From NCBI GenBank assembly GCA_964351865.1, contig CAYGPJ010000004.1:62001-126000 (forward strand): DNA of 64,000 nt, given 5' to 3'. The notes under the pieces are model-generated. The model saw only the letters and a program-made list of their open reading frames with translations, had not been told where the DNA came from and made no database searches. Both the position numbers and the translations under genes were made by a program. Position 1 is the first letter of the stretch; each line of letters opens with the position of its first letter. Below are positions 8,456 through 16,682 of this stretch, piece after piece. The stretch is from JBCDJI01 sp964351865. Lineage in GTDB: Bacteria; Verrucomicrobiota; Verrucomicrobiia; Methylacidiphilales; JBCBYL01.

Positions 8456-9928
8456 TTATCTCTCCTCCCGATCCTGTCCCGTCATCTCGCGCACACTCAG
8501 GATGCGACGCACGGTGCGGGCAATATGCCGGATCTCTTCTGAATCCAGACTGATCGACGACGGCAGGCTCATCCCCCGTTCGGCCAGATCCCGGGTCACG
8601 GGAAATTCCTTACCTTGTGCAAAACCCGAAAAGGCCGGCATCTCATGCAACGGTTGAAACACCGGTCTGGAATCAATTCCATTGCGTAGCAGTCGCTCCG
8701 CCAGGTCGTCACGAGACATTCCCATCACCACATCCACCAGGAAAGTAAACAGCCAGCAGACAGGATCCCCCCCGGTAACCACTTCAGGGAAACGGACACC
8801 CTCCACTGTTTTCAGAGCATCGCGATACACCCGATCCATCTCCGACTTCTTTGCCAGGATCTTTGGCAACCGCTCCATCTGAGCCACCCCAATGGCGGCT
8901 TGCAGGTTGGTTAGGCGATAGTTATAGCCAATGACTTCATGCCAATATTTCCGCTCCGTACTCATCCCATGGTCGCGTAACACCCGGGCCCGTGCAGCCA
9001 CTTCCGGATCACGAAAGATTACCATCCCCCCCTCACCAGTCGTCAGCGTTTTATTACCGAAGAAGCTGAACGTTCCTGCGTCCCCGAAAACCCCGACCGG
9101 TTTTTCATGCAACGAAGCCCCCAGAGCTTCGGCGCAGTCCTCGATGATCAATAAATGATGTTGCTGCGCTAATGCGCGCAATGCTTGCATGTCACACGGA
9201 ACTCCATAAAGATGCACCGGCAGGATCGCTTTGGTTTTCGGGGTCACCGCCGCTTCCACCGCTTCCACATTCATCAGCCAGCTCTCACGATCCACATCCA
9301 CAAACACCGGGGTGGCTCCCGCGTGCACGACGGCGCTGGCCGTGGCCGCAAAAGTGAAGTCGGGGACGATCACTTCATCTCCGGGACCGATTCCCAATGC
9401 CACCAGAGCCAGATGAATGGCCACGGTTCCGTTGGATACCGCCACCGCTTCCATGCCGGAATGATACTCGGAAAATAACTCCTCAAAGCGGCGTACAAAT
9501 CTCCCCTGTGAGGAGATCCATCCGGTCTGCATGCACTCAGCCACATACTCCGCCTCACGCCCGCCCAGCACCGGCTCGGCGACCGGAAAACGGTGACTAC
9601 GTCCGAGCGAGGCATAGTCAACCACACGTCCGGATTCATCCACCAGCGGCAGAAACGAGATGGATCCTCCGATCCTGGAACGAATTTCCGTCTCCGGGGT
9701 TTCCACCGGCAATGCGGTAAACTTCCGCTGCATCACTCCCTCGACCAGATCATCCAGATCAACCTGCCCCAGCAGACCCCGTCGGATATCCCCATCGGTC
9801 AAGACTCCCAACAGTTCACGCTCCGGATTCACCACCAGCAGGAATCCGCTGCCATGGCTGTCGATCTGCTGTAATGCTTCCCGTATGGGGGCATCAGGAG
9901 AAATTAATACATCGTTTAATTCAATCAT
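8456..9928 (-). CDS. CBS-domain pair fused to DegT-family sugar aminotransferase
   Basis: A 490-residue fusion. Residues about 1-112 form two CBS repeats (ISPDAPIREALQQID, LLGVLTDGDIRRGLL; second repeat FLPLVDESGRVVDYASL). Residues about 115-480 form a complete DegT/LegC-like aminotransferase with the PLP lysine Lys293 in FSFFGNKTLTTGEGG. The ATG at 9928 is chosen because it gives a 4-bp ATGA overlap with the upstream gene; an in-frame start 21 bases earlier is less likely. CBS pairs bind adenine nucleotides or SAM. In Campylobacter legionaminate synthesis a CBS pair instead precedes the nucleotidyltransferase PtmE, so this fusion may carry comparable energy or nucleotide sensing on the amination step. 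Enzyme family is clear; the regulatory role is inferred. Confidence 0.88.
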   Translation of the reverse strand: MIELNDVLISPDAPIREALQQIDSHGSGFLLVVNPERELLGVLTDGDIRRGLLGQVDLDDLVEGVMQRKFTALPVETPETEIRSRIGGSISFLPLVDESGRVVDYASLGRSHRFPVAEPVLGGREAEYVAECMQTGWISSQGRFVRRFEELFSEYHSGMEAVAVSNGTVAIHLALVALGIGPGDEVIVPDFTFAATASAVVHAGATPVFVDVDRESWLMNVEAVEAAVTPKTKAILPVHLYGVPCDMQALRALAQQHHLLIIEDCAEALGASLHEKPVGVFGDAGTFSFFGNKTLTTGEGGMVIFRDPEVAARARVLRDHGMSTERKYWHEVIGYNYRLTNLQAAIGVAQMERLPKILAKKSEMDRVYRDALKTVEGVRFPEVVTGGDPVCWLFTFLVDVVMGMSRDDLAERLLRNGIDSRPVFQPLHEMPAFSGFAQGKEFPVTRDLAERGMSLPSSISLDSEEIRHIARTVRRILSVREMTGQDREER

Positions 9929-10803
9929 TTTGAGCTCAATACTTCCCAAGCCTGCTCTACCACTACAGGGTCGACCCGGTTAAATTCCAGCGTGCACGGA
10001 CGAGTCGTCTCTGCCACCCAAGGCAGAAACCACGCCGAAGCATCAAAAGGGCGATGTTGATCACGGCACCCGTCATTATCACTCAGATGGTAGGCTGCCG
10101 CCAGATGCTGCACTTCATCCATAAAGCGCTCCCGTTTGAATCCGCAACTGCGGGAGGAAACCTTCAGATGTCCCACATCCAGTAACATCCCCGCAGCCTC
10201 ACCCTGTTCACTCAGATACCGTTCCAGGTCCAAAAATTCCCGGGCATCCACCATCAGTAACAGCTCCCGCCCGGTCTCGCCACTCTCCTGTGCCACCACA
10301 TGGTTTTCAATCAGAAACCGGACGCCACATGCCTTCCCGTGCCGGGTCAACTCCAACACCGACTCATAAAACGTCTCACGTGCCACTTCACGGTCGCAGA
10401 ATCCGGCAGGGTCCAGTTCCCGTTGTTGTTCCGGCTTGCCTAATATTTCATCGGGCAGGTCAGCAACATATCCGGCATGTGCCGCATAAAAGTCGCCTCC
10501 GTGAGCAGCCGTCCAATTGATCGCCTCACGGCACATCCGGCGGCTCGCCTCCAGTATCTCCGGAGTCTGTGAGGCCAGATTCAAGACAAACGGTTCTTCC
10601 GGTGGTGGAAAGTAATTGTGCAGCACGACCGGAGTCCCCTGTTTCACTACCTGTTCCGCACAGTCCAGTGCCTCATCACGGGAGCAATTCAGAAAACTGA
10701 ATTCCACACCGACACACCGTTCCGACTGCGCGCGGATTCCCGCCGGGGAACGATCTTCAAAGCATGAAGTCGACACATAACGTTGATGGGGTTTTATAGA
10801 CAT
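9925..10803 (-). CDS. TIM-barrel sugar-phosphate isomerase/epimerase-like protein (AP endonuclease 2 superfamily)
   Basis: A 292-residue xylose-isomerase-like TIM barrel. Metal-ligand candidates appear in the expected order: His in YAAHAGY, Glu in FLIENHV, Asp and His in MLLDVGHLK, His in AYHLSDNDG, Asp/His in RDQHRPF and a final Glu in CTLEFN. Such proteins isomerise or epimerise sugars and sugar phosphates, and in NulO-like clusters could stand in for a missing epimerase. It overlaps the GNAT gene before it by 10 bases and the CBS-DegT gene after it by 4. The fold assignment is good; the reaction is unknown. Confidence 0.78.
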   Translation of the reverse strand: MSIKPHQRYVSTSCFEDRSPAGIRAQSERCVGVEFSFLNCSRDEALDCAEQVVKQGTPVVLHNYFPPPEEPFVLNLASQTPEILEASRRMCREAINWTAAHGGDFYAAHAGYVADLPDEILGKPEQQRELDPAGFCDREVARETFYESVLELTRHGKACGVRFLIENHVVAQESGETGRELLLMVDAREFLDLERYLSEQGEAAGMLLDVGHLKVSSRSCGFKRERFMDEVQHLAAAYHLSDNDGCRDQHRPFDASAWFLPWVAETTRPCTLEFNRVDPVVVEQAWEVLSSK

Positions 10804-11252
10804 TTGCGATAAATCAGATGCCCACGTGGCGATCGATCTCCTTCAAATTTAAAACCAGCCGCCTCATAAATCTTCCGTGCGACCTGATGCTCTTCCGATA
10901 CGGTTAACATCAGATGCGCGATTTTCCGGTCACGACACCAGGCCAACACATGTTCCAGGGCCAGGCGGGCCAACCCGTGACCTGTATATTCATGCGCCAC
11001 ATATACGCCGAAGGCCGGCACTTGAAACCCCTCATCCAATCCCCGCGCCATCACAATCGCCGCCGGGCAGCCTGACTGTTCCACCACCCAGTACTCATCT
11101 TGCTGTGCCTGTTCCCACTGTGCCGCCAATGCGGCTTCTTCTGCGGGTAAGCCTTGAAAATACTGGCGATAGGCTACCGGGTCTGTCTTCAACCACGCAC
11201 TTACCACACCGGCATCCGTGGGCTGTGCCGACCTGATAGAAATCTCCGTCAT
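10794..11252 (-). CDS. GNAT-family N-acetyltransferase
   Basis: A 152-residue GNAT protein: IRSAQPTDAGVVSAWL opens the fold, FGVYVAHEYTGHGLARLALEHVL is the acetyl-CoA-binding strand-loop-helix, and ARKIYEAAGFKFEGD is the usual C-terminal motif. The ATG at 11252 overlaps the neuB-like stop by 4 bp, which decides against an in-frame codon 18 bases upstream. Directly following the synthase, it is a candidate for N-acetylation of an amino group on the nonulosonate or its precursor. It is shorter than and only distantly like the GNAT gene at the operon's far end. Confidence 0.82.
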   Translation of the reverse strand: MTEISIRSAQPTDAGVVSAWLKTDPVAYRQYFQGLPAEEAALAAQWEQAQQDEYWVVEQSGCPAAIVMARGLDEGFQVPAFGVYVAHEYTGHGLARLALEHVLAWCRDRKIAHLMLTVSEEHQVARKIYEAAGFKFEGDRSPRGHLIYRKCL

Positions 11253-12304
11253 GGGCTTAACTTTTCCCATGTCAGTATTTCATCTGCGGCCAAATCACAT
11301 GCCGCGCGCCGCCCTACCACCTGATCCCACTCCCGCGGCTGAATTCCTTTTGCCGGTCGTTTACAACATAAGTGGGACGACTCAATCTGCTCACCCGCTT
11401 TTACGGCGGCAGCCATCACAATCCCCCGGCGCATCCGCTCCACATTCTCCAATTCTTCTTCACTGGGAATTTTTTCACCGGAACCCAATGCGGACTGGGC
11501 CTGACGAATCTGTCCGATGTAGCGTTTTAATTCTTCCGGATCCGAAGAGGCCTGATGATCCGGGCCTTCCATCTGCTTATCCAAGGTCAGATGGCGCTCA
11601 ATCACAGCGGCCCCCAGCGCCACCGCCATCAAAGCGGTTAATTCCCCCGGGGTATGATCGGAATAACCGCTCACACACCCAAATTCCGCTTCCAGTGTCG
11701 CGATCACTTTGAGATTAGCGGATTCGATGTGTGCCGGATAGTTCGTGGTACACTGCAGTAATGCTACCCGACTGGTTTCTTCCGAGCTTAATACCGCCAT
11801 GGTTGCTCGGAGTTCCTCCATGGTCGCCATGCCCGTTGCCAGTATGACCGGTTTACCCTTACTGCAACAATACTTCACAAATCGTGGTTCCACACTGAGT
11901 GCCGAAGCAATTTTAAAAGCATCCACACCAATGCGATCCAACAGATCGATATCGGTCTCTCCATACGGAGTCGAGAGAAATCCGATATGATGACTCTCAC
12001 AGAATGCTTTCAGTTCAACAAACGCATCATCGGCCAACTCTAATGCCTGCAACATCTCCATCTGCGTTCCGCCACGCCCTAGATTTACTTTCTGATAATT
12101 CGCCTTTTCCGCCTGCAACGTGACCAGATTTTCGGCTTTAAAGGTTTGAAATTTAACCGCATCCGCACCTGCTGCGCGGGCAGCTAGTACCAACTCTTTT
12201 GCCAGTTCTAGGCTACCGTTGTGATTCACACCGGCTTCGGCAATCACGTAGCACGGGTGCCCCGCGCCCACCTGCTGGCCTCCTACTTTCAAGGTTGCAC
12301 TCAT
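11249..12304 (-). CDS. neuB: N-acetylneuraminate/legionaminate/pseudaminate synthase family
   Basis: A 351-residue nonulosonate synthase, the usual family length. The NeuB TIM barrel shows IAEAGVNHNGSLELAKEL, AVKFQTFKAENLV, LLQCTTNYPA, GYSDHTPG and the signature MEGPDHQAS near the end of the barrel. The C-terminal SAF/antifreeze-like domain (RRGIVMAAAVKAGE, RPAKGIQP) completes it. It condenses an N-acylhexosamine (ManNAc, or a 2,4-diacetamido sugar) with phosphoenolpyruvate to make the nine-carbon acid that the NeuA-like enzyme activates. The ATG overlaps the ABC exporter stop by 4 bp. Assigning Neu, Leg or Pse needs a phylogeny. Confidence 0.92.
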   Translation of the reverse strand: MSATLKVGGQQVGAGHPCYVIAEAGVNHNGSLELAKELVLAARAAGADAVKFQTFKAENLVTLQAEKANYQKVNLGRGGTQMEMLQALELADDAFVELKAFCESHHIGFLSTPYGETDIDLLDRIGVDAFKIASALSVEPRFVKYCCSKGKPVILATGMATMEELRATMAVLSSEETSRVALLQCTTNYPAHIESANLKVIATLEAEFGCVSGYSDHTPGELTALMAVALGAAVIERHLTLDKQMEGPDHQASSDPEELKRYIGQIRQAQSALGSGEKIPSEEELENVERMRRGIVMAAAVKAGEQIESSHLCCKRPAKGIQPREWDQVVGRRAACDLAADEILTWEKLSP

Positions 12305-14214
12305 ACCAGTAAGCCTTCTTCATCTCCGGAACGCTGCCCCCCGAACTGTAAGCGGCACAAATTCGTGTACAGTGCGCATCGGTTAAGTAATTCCTCGTGT
12401 CTTCCGATATCCAGCACCTTGCCCTGCTCCATCACCACGATCTGATGAGCTTTCATCACGGTCGAAAGGCGGTGGGCGATAATCAGCGCAGTGGTATTCT
12501 GGGTCACCTCGTTGATGGCATCCTGCACTTCTTTTTCTGATTCACTGTCGAGCGCAGAAGTCGCCTCATCCAGCACGATGATTTCAGGATGCCCGCACAT
12601 GGCTCGTGCAATCGCGATACGTTGCCGCTGTCCACCACTCAAGCGGACTCCCCGATCGCCGACTATGGTATCATACCCCTCGGGCATGTCGGTGATGAAC
12701 TGGTGTGCATTGGCAATTCTGGCCGCCCGTTCTACCTCCTCCTGATCTGCGCCCTTGAGGCCATAGCCGATATTTTCCCGGATCGAGGCATTGAACAAGA
12801 GTGACTCCTGAGAAACGATACCGAATAACTTCCGGTAGGATTCCTGCCGGTATTCGCGCACCGGAACCCCATCTATCAGCACCTCCCCGTCCTGAGGATC
12901 GTAGAAGCGCAGGAAGAGATCCGCCAAAGTCGATTTACCTGCTCCGCTGGGCCCGACCAGTGCCATCACCTCTCCCTTTTTTAAGGTCAGGTTGATATCA
13001 AAAACGGCCGGCACCGGTGCTGCTTCATAGGTAAATGATGCCTGTTTGAGTTCAATGCTCTGCTCAAATTTTTTAGCTTCCCGCTTACCGTCCACAATAT
13101 CCGGCACAGAGGTAAAGAACATATCCACCCGTTCCGAAGCGGCCACCATGTTCTTCATCGTCAAAAACGCTTCGCTGATCTGCGTGATGGGCTTCACCAT
13201 CTGATCGCTGATGAACAGAAACAGAATACAGCTCTCAATTTTGATCGTTCCCTGGGTCAGCTCATAGGCGGCAAATAGAATGATAATAAATTTTACCGTG
13301 AAGTTTATAATACCTCTTCCCTGTATCTGCGCCTGCTGCAGTGCAGTCCGCAATACCGCATTATGCCGCATATCACGTAACCCTTGTTCAATTCGCTTTA
13401 CTTCAGATCGTTCCGCCGCAAATGACTTCACCACCCGGATGGCCGTAAACACTTCGGTAATCATCGCCCGATAGGTAGCACTCACATTCAAGTTCCGATG
13501 CATGGCCAACTGCATCGGCTTACTCAGCAGCATGGAGAGAATATGATGTGCAAATCCGGCCAGAATGATGGATACCAGCAGCATCCAACTGGCTTTCGCA
13601 GTAATCACCATATAAAAAACAATCAATAACGGACAGACCACAAAGCTGTTAATCAACGACTGAAATCCGCCCGCGGTCGCACCGGTATCCGCTTCCATCC
13701 GGGAGATCAACCAGCCCATTCTGTTTTTCGTGAAAAATCCGATCGAAAATCGCATGTAATGCTCAAACAGCCCTACTTGCATACTGTGTGCGGTTCGCTG
13801 TGAGGTAAACGCTGCAAGGACGTTAGTCATATAATTCAGTATCGACCTCACGACGACCACGCCCAGCGCCACCGAACCGATAATCACGATCAGTTTGAAC
13901 GTGTTATCAATCTGATCCAGTCCCAAGGTTTGAAATAACATCCCCCCGATATTGTTCAGACTGACGTCCTCCAACTTGATTTGCTCCAGCGAATCCACAT
14001 CCGAAACCCATTTATTACCAAGCAGAGCATCAATCATGGCTGCCGTAGCCGCCACGTTCACGATCGCTACAAAAAACTGGATGATATTCAGAATCACCAG
14101 AGACACAAAGCTGCCGAAGTAGCGTTTACCATAAGGTTTCAGCAACTTCCACAGTCGCTGATAGCCAACCCAGTCGAACCTGCTTACTTTTTCCGCGCTT
14201 TGCTCTGTATTCAT
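12301..14214 (-). CDS. MsbA-like ABC transporter, fused membrane and ATPase domains
   Basis: A 637-residue half-transporter of type-IV ABC exporter architecture. An N-terminal domain of six membrane helices (about residues 30-345; VSLVILNIIQFFVAIVNVAA is the first) precedes the ATPase domain with Walker A GPSGAGKST, signature LSGGQRQRIAIARA, Walker B IIVLDEATSAL and an H-loop AHRLST. It works as a homodimer in the inner membrane, flipping lipid-linked molecules. Its position inside a glycan operon, after a YcaR-like gene and before neuB, suggests export of a lipid-linked glycan or modified lipid A; it may also simply be the genome's MsbA. Confidence 0.92.
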   Translation of the reverse strand: MNTEQSAEKVSRFDWVGYQRLWKLLKPYGKRYFGSFVSLVILNIIQFFVAIVNVAATAAMIDALLGNKWVSDVDSLEQIKLEDVSLNNIGGMLFQTLGLDQIDNTFKLIVIIGSVALGVVVVRSILNYMTNVLAAFTSQRTAHSMQVGLFEHYMRFSIGFFTKNRMGWLISRMEADTGATAGGFQSLINSFVVCPLLIVFYMVITAKASWMLLVSIILAGFAHHILSMLLSKPMQLAMHRNLNVSATYRAMITEVFTAIRVVKSFAAERSEVKRIEQGLRDMRHNAVLRTALQQAQIQGRGIINFTVKFIIILFAAYELTQGTIKIESCILFLFISDQMVKPITQISEAFLTMKNMVAASERVDMFFTSVPDIVDGKREAKKFEQSIELKQASFTYEAAPVPAVFDINLTLKKGEVMALVGPSGAGKSTLADLFLRFYDPQDGEVLIDGVPVREYRQESYRKLFGIVSQESLLFNASIRENIGYGLKGADQEEVERAARIANAHQFITDMPEGYDTIVGDRGVRLSGGQRQRIAIARAMCGHPEIIVLDEATSALDSESEKEVQDAINEVTQNTTALIIAHRLSTVMKAHQIVVMEQGKVLDIGRHEELLNRCALYTNLCRLQFGGQRSGDEEGLLV

Positions 14215-14459
14215 TTCTTTAGATGGTTCAGTCGTTCCAGGCCCTTAGCTTCTCCCTTAAGGCTCAGATATTGCTCAACACTTGTTTCGGAATCCAACCC
14301 TTGAATCCGCTCCACCAGCAGGACCGGTATTCCCTCATGTGAGGGATACATGATATCCAGTCCTTGAACTTTCCAGCTGTTTCCTTCCGGAACCAACCGT
14401 CTTAACGTGATGGGGCAAACAAGATTCATGGTCATCCGCTGGTTTTTATCGTCAGACAC
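14211..14459 (-). CDS. Trm112-like / YcaR-family small protein
   Basis: A short protein of about 82 residues. The core CPITLRRLVPEGNSW followed by LDIMYPSHEGIPVLLVE matches the YcaR/Trm112-like family, which has a zinc-ribbon-related fold ending in a YPI.DGIPV motif, although here only one cysteine of the usual pairs is evident. Start is uncertain: a GTG at 14459 follows a GGGAG very closely, and ATGs at 14435 and 14429 are alternatives. In E. coli ycaR lies in the msbA-lpxK-kdsB region. Here it overlaps an msbA-like gene by 4 bp, which supports both identifications. Function of the family is poorly known. Confidence 0.72.
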   Translation of the reverse strand: MSDDKNQRMTMNLVCPITLRRLVPEGNSWKVQGLDIMYPSHEGIPVLLVERIQGLDSETSVEQYLSLKGEAKGLERLNHLKK

Positions 14460-14546
14460 GCTCCCGCCCTTGGTCGATTCCCTTGTCAGAAAAACCAATC
14501 GGACTTCTTCGATTCTGTAATATTCCGCTCAATGCGGTTTGTGTCT

Positions 14547-15089
14547 TTAATTGGCGAGAGGATGCAGCCTGCGGGGCAGCACAGCGCTTGCCTCCACTTC
14601 CACTTCAGCTTCTCTCCCCAAAAACTCCAGCAGCACCACGACTCTTTCCTTGGCAGGAACATAGGTGCGAACCAATCCGTGAATTCCGAAAAAACTCCCT
14701 GCCACAATTTCAACCGCATCTCCTGCGGCATATTGCTCTGTGATTTCAATCAGCTCATCTTGCCCCGACAACTCCCGCAACTCGGCGATCACGGAATCGG
14801 GCACGGGCAGGTAGCTCTGATTAAAATGCAGTACCCCGGCCACACCCGCAGCGGATCGAACGGCAGATAGCTGTTGCTCCAGATCAAACTTAGCGAACAG
14901 ATAGCCGGGAAACAGGGCTTCAGTAAAGTTTACCGGTCCACGCACCGTTTTTTTGCGATGTTTCAGCCGTGGCAGGCAGACTTCAATACCATGCAAAGCC
15001 TTCAGTGTGGAAGCAGCGATATGCTCGCGTTTTAATTGGGTTCTCAGGCAATACCATGCCGACCCGTCGGGTTGATAAGAGAATGACAT
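14547..15089 (-). CDS. NusG-paralogue transcription antiterminator (RfaH/UpxY-like)
   Basis: A 180-residue NusG-like protein. The NGN domain is recognisable from AWYCLRTQLKREHIAASTL and LFPGYLFAKFDLE, and a C-terminal KOW domain from AAGDAVEIVAGSFFGIHGLV. Specialised NusG paralogues of this kind (RfaH, UpxY) ride RNA polymerase through long polysaccharide operons to prevent early termination. As the second gene of an operon running at least 15 kb, it very probably acts on that operon. A GGGGAGAGAG ribosome site lies just before the ATG. It follows the GbsR-like gene by 3 bases. Confidence 0.9.
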   Translation of the reverse strand: MSFSYQPDGSAWYCLRTQLKREHIAASTLKALHGIEVCLPRLKHRKKTVRGPVNFTEALFPGYLFAKFDLEQQLSAVRSAAGVAGVLHFNQSYLPVPDSVIAELRELSGQDELIEITEQYAAGDAVEIVAGSFFGIHGLVRTYVPAKERVVVLLEFLGREAEVEVEASAVLPRRLHPLAN

Positions 15090-15092
15090 CGT

Positions 15093-15599
15093 TTACTCTC
15101 TCCCCAATACCTGCCGCAATGTCGGAACAATCTGCTGCGCCTGATCCTGCCAGTGCTTCAGTTTTTCAATCCGCTGCTCCAGAAATTTCTGATCCTTGCT
15201 GATGGATAATTCACTACGACCCAATGCCTCTACCCGCACCCCGAAATCATCAATCTCCGGCTCATACCGATTCCGCATTATCCCAGAAATCAGATGCCCC
15301 AGTCCCGTCTCCGCCACATAATGATCGCGGCGATCATTGGGAACATATTGACTGCGAACCGCCCCGATCATTTTCAAAGCACGTAATCCCTGACTGGCAG
15401 ATCCCTTACTGATCCCATGGCGCTCAATGATTTCCTCCATCGTCACGGGTCGCGGCGATATGAAGATGGCCCCATAGATTTCCCCCAAGGACTTGGGCAA
15501 CCCCAGAAACTGCGCCATCCGCACACACAGATCCACCAGCTCAATCTCTAAATCAGAGAGCTGGGCAGTCGTAGCTGCGCTGGTCATTTCGGTCGCCAT
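15093..15599 (-). CDS. GbsR/MarR-type winged-helix transcriptional regulator
   Basis: A 168-residue regulator of the GbsR group. A helical N-terminus (LVDLCVRMAQFLGLPKSLGEIYGAIF) is followed by the winged helix-turn-helix (TMEEIIERHGISKGSASQGLRALKMIGAV) and a wing (YVPNDRRDHYVAE). The C-terminal part (FLEQRIEKLKHWQDQAQ) looks like a dimerising coiled coil. As first gene of the glycan operon it probably controls it and itself. The perfect inverted repeat 18 bases upstream of the ATG is a natural operator candidate. The ligand is unknown. Confidence 0.87.
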   Translation of the reverse strand: MATEMTSAATTAQLSDLEIELVDLCVRMAQFLGLPKSLGEIYGAIFISPRPVTMEEIIERHGISKGSASQGLRALKMIGAVRSQYVPNDRRDHYVAETGLGHLISGIMRNRYEPEIDDFGVRVEALGRSELSISKDQKFLEQRIEKLKHWQDQAQQIVPTLRQVLGRE

Positions 15600-15617
15600 G
15601 ACAGACAGATTCGCGTA

Positions 15618-15657
15618 AATCTCATTTAGTTCAAGAAAAAATGAACTAAATGAGATT
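15618..15657. promoter_or_regulatory. Perfect 16-bp inverted repeat in front of the glycan operon
   Basis: Arms 15618-15633 and 15642-15657 are exact reverse complements (AATCTCATTTAGTTCA) around an 8-base A-rich spacer. The repeat lies 18 bases before the gbsR-like ATG. As DNA it could be an operator for that regulator; as RNA it would form a very stable leader hairpin that could load or pause RNA polymerase for the RfaH-like protein. No U-tract follows on either strand, so a simple terminator is unlikely. Confidence 0.7.
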
Positions 15658-15693
15658 CTCTTTATTGCTAGTTGTTTATTGGTCGGTTATTTT

Positions 15694-15724
15694 ATTGTTA
15701 CCGGTTTTCTCCCCTTATTGACAA
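15694..15724 (-). promoter_or_regulatory. Candidate promoter of the glycan operon
   Basis: Reading the minus strand, TTGTCA (15724-15719) and TAACAAT (15700-15694) are separated by 18 bases, a reasonable sigma70-type pair. Transcription from here would place the 16-bp inverted repeat in the 5' leader. This is a pattern match only. Confidence 0.35.
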
Positions 15725-16106
15725 GGATAATGAACACACTACATGTAGTTTACATGAAAACATAACTTTGTCCGCGAACGAACAAGATATCACGATCGCT
15801 CGACGGTATGCCTAGGATCAGAAAACAACGCTCAACCAATTGTTCCGCAACTGGCTGGCAGATATCAAAAAAACAAAGCCATTCCGCTTTCGACTACCAG
15901 CAATTCATGCGGGATTGCTCTGAGGTTAAGCCTGGAAGAAAATTCACTCGGGAAGAGATGAATGAGCGCTAAATTCTTTCTTTGTCTGAAGACCTGCAAG
16001 ATCAACAAAGCGTTGAAAACGTCCTCATTCAAAACCCCTTCTGATGCAACCCGTCGCCCGCGGCCCAGATAGGAGTTCTATTCAGATTTTGCGGATCTGG
16101 TAGACC
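15725..16106. other. Gene-free stretch with a possible decayed reading frame
   Basis: No intact gene is visible between the glycan operon's promoter and the toxin-antitoxin-like pair. On the plus strand, about 15880-16044 reads as a protein-like segment (AFDYQQFMRDCSEV, KPGRKFTREEMNER) that stops at TAA 15970-15972. It would continue in the same frame as SLSEDLQDQQSVENVLIQNPF before TGA 16042-16044. This looks like an old coding fragment with a nonsense change, but no family is recognised. A 10-bp palindrome (15739-15748) is also present. Confidence 0.35.
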
Positions 16107-16682
16107 TCATCCCATTCGTTGTTGTGCTTCAATCCAGCAATCGACCAATCCGATAGCCTGCACCTCTTTATTCAGTGTCTCCCATGCTAGGTTATCTTTC
16201 TGAATCATCAGTATTCCGGCTATGTCACGCAAATGTTTGTCACTCCCTCCCTCACGGTAAAACTCTAATTTCCAGAGGATCACGTATTCAGGCGGAGCAA
16301 ACCAGGCTTCCCCAGAAAAGCATTTGCCCCGCTGCCGCCTACCCCACGCCCATGTATAGAGGGGGTGATTACGAGATGGATATATGTCGGCTTTCATCCC
16401 GGTAGTGGAGTGCAGGATATTGAAGTGTCCCCGCTGTTGTCGCTTAAGCTCCAAAGTAATTACTTCAGCAGGTGGCACATAGTAATCACATGAGGCAAAA
16501 GCCTCTATCAACATCGGAACGTGCTCTTGGTTCAAAAAGACGGCTACATCGACATCAGCGGTCATTCTCGGTTCTCCATAATAGATAGAAGCCACCGAAC
16601 CTGATATCATGTATCGAATCTCGAGCCGCTCAAACGGCTCGATGAACAATTGAAACAAATCTTCTTCAGGAGGTGACACCAC
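16107..16682 (-). CDS. Nucleotidyltransferase-fold protein (toxin-antitoxin or defence-type pair)
   Basis: A 191-residue protein with the minimal nucleotidyltransferase core: YMISGSVASIYYGEPRMTADVDVAVFL supplies the GS helix and the D-x-D metal pair, and MKADIYP supplies the third acidic residue. FAPPEYVILWKLEFYREGGSDKHLRDIAGIL is a common C-terminal helix pattern in AbiEii/DUF6036-like nucleotidyltransferases. The gene overlaps the small upstream gene by 17 bp, the usual two-gene format. Such enzymes add nucleotides to tRNA or proteins in toxin systems, but some are of unknown role, so toxicity is only inferred. Confidence 0.72.
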   Translation of the reverse strand: MVSPPEEDLFQLFIEPFERLEIRYMISGSVASIYYGEPRMTADVDVAVFLNQEHVPMLIEAFASCDYYVPPAEVITLELKRQQRGHFNILHSTTGMKADIYPSRNHPLYTWAWGRRQRGKCFSGEAWFAPPEYVILWKLEFYREGGSDKHLRDIAGILMIQKDNLAWETLNKEVQAIGLVDCWIEAQQRMG

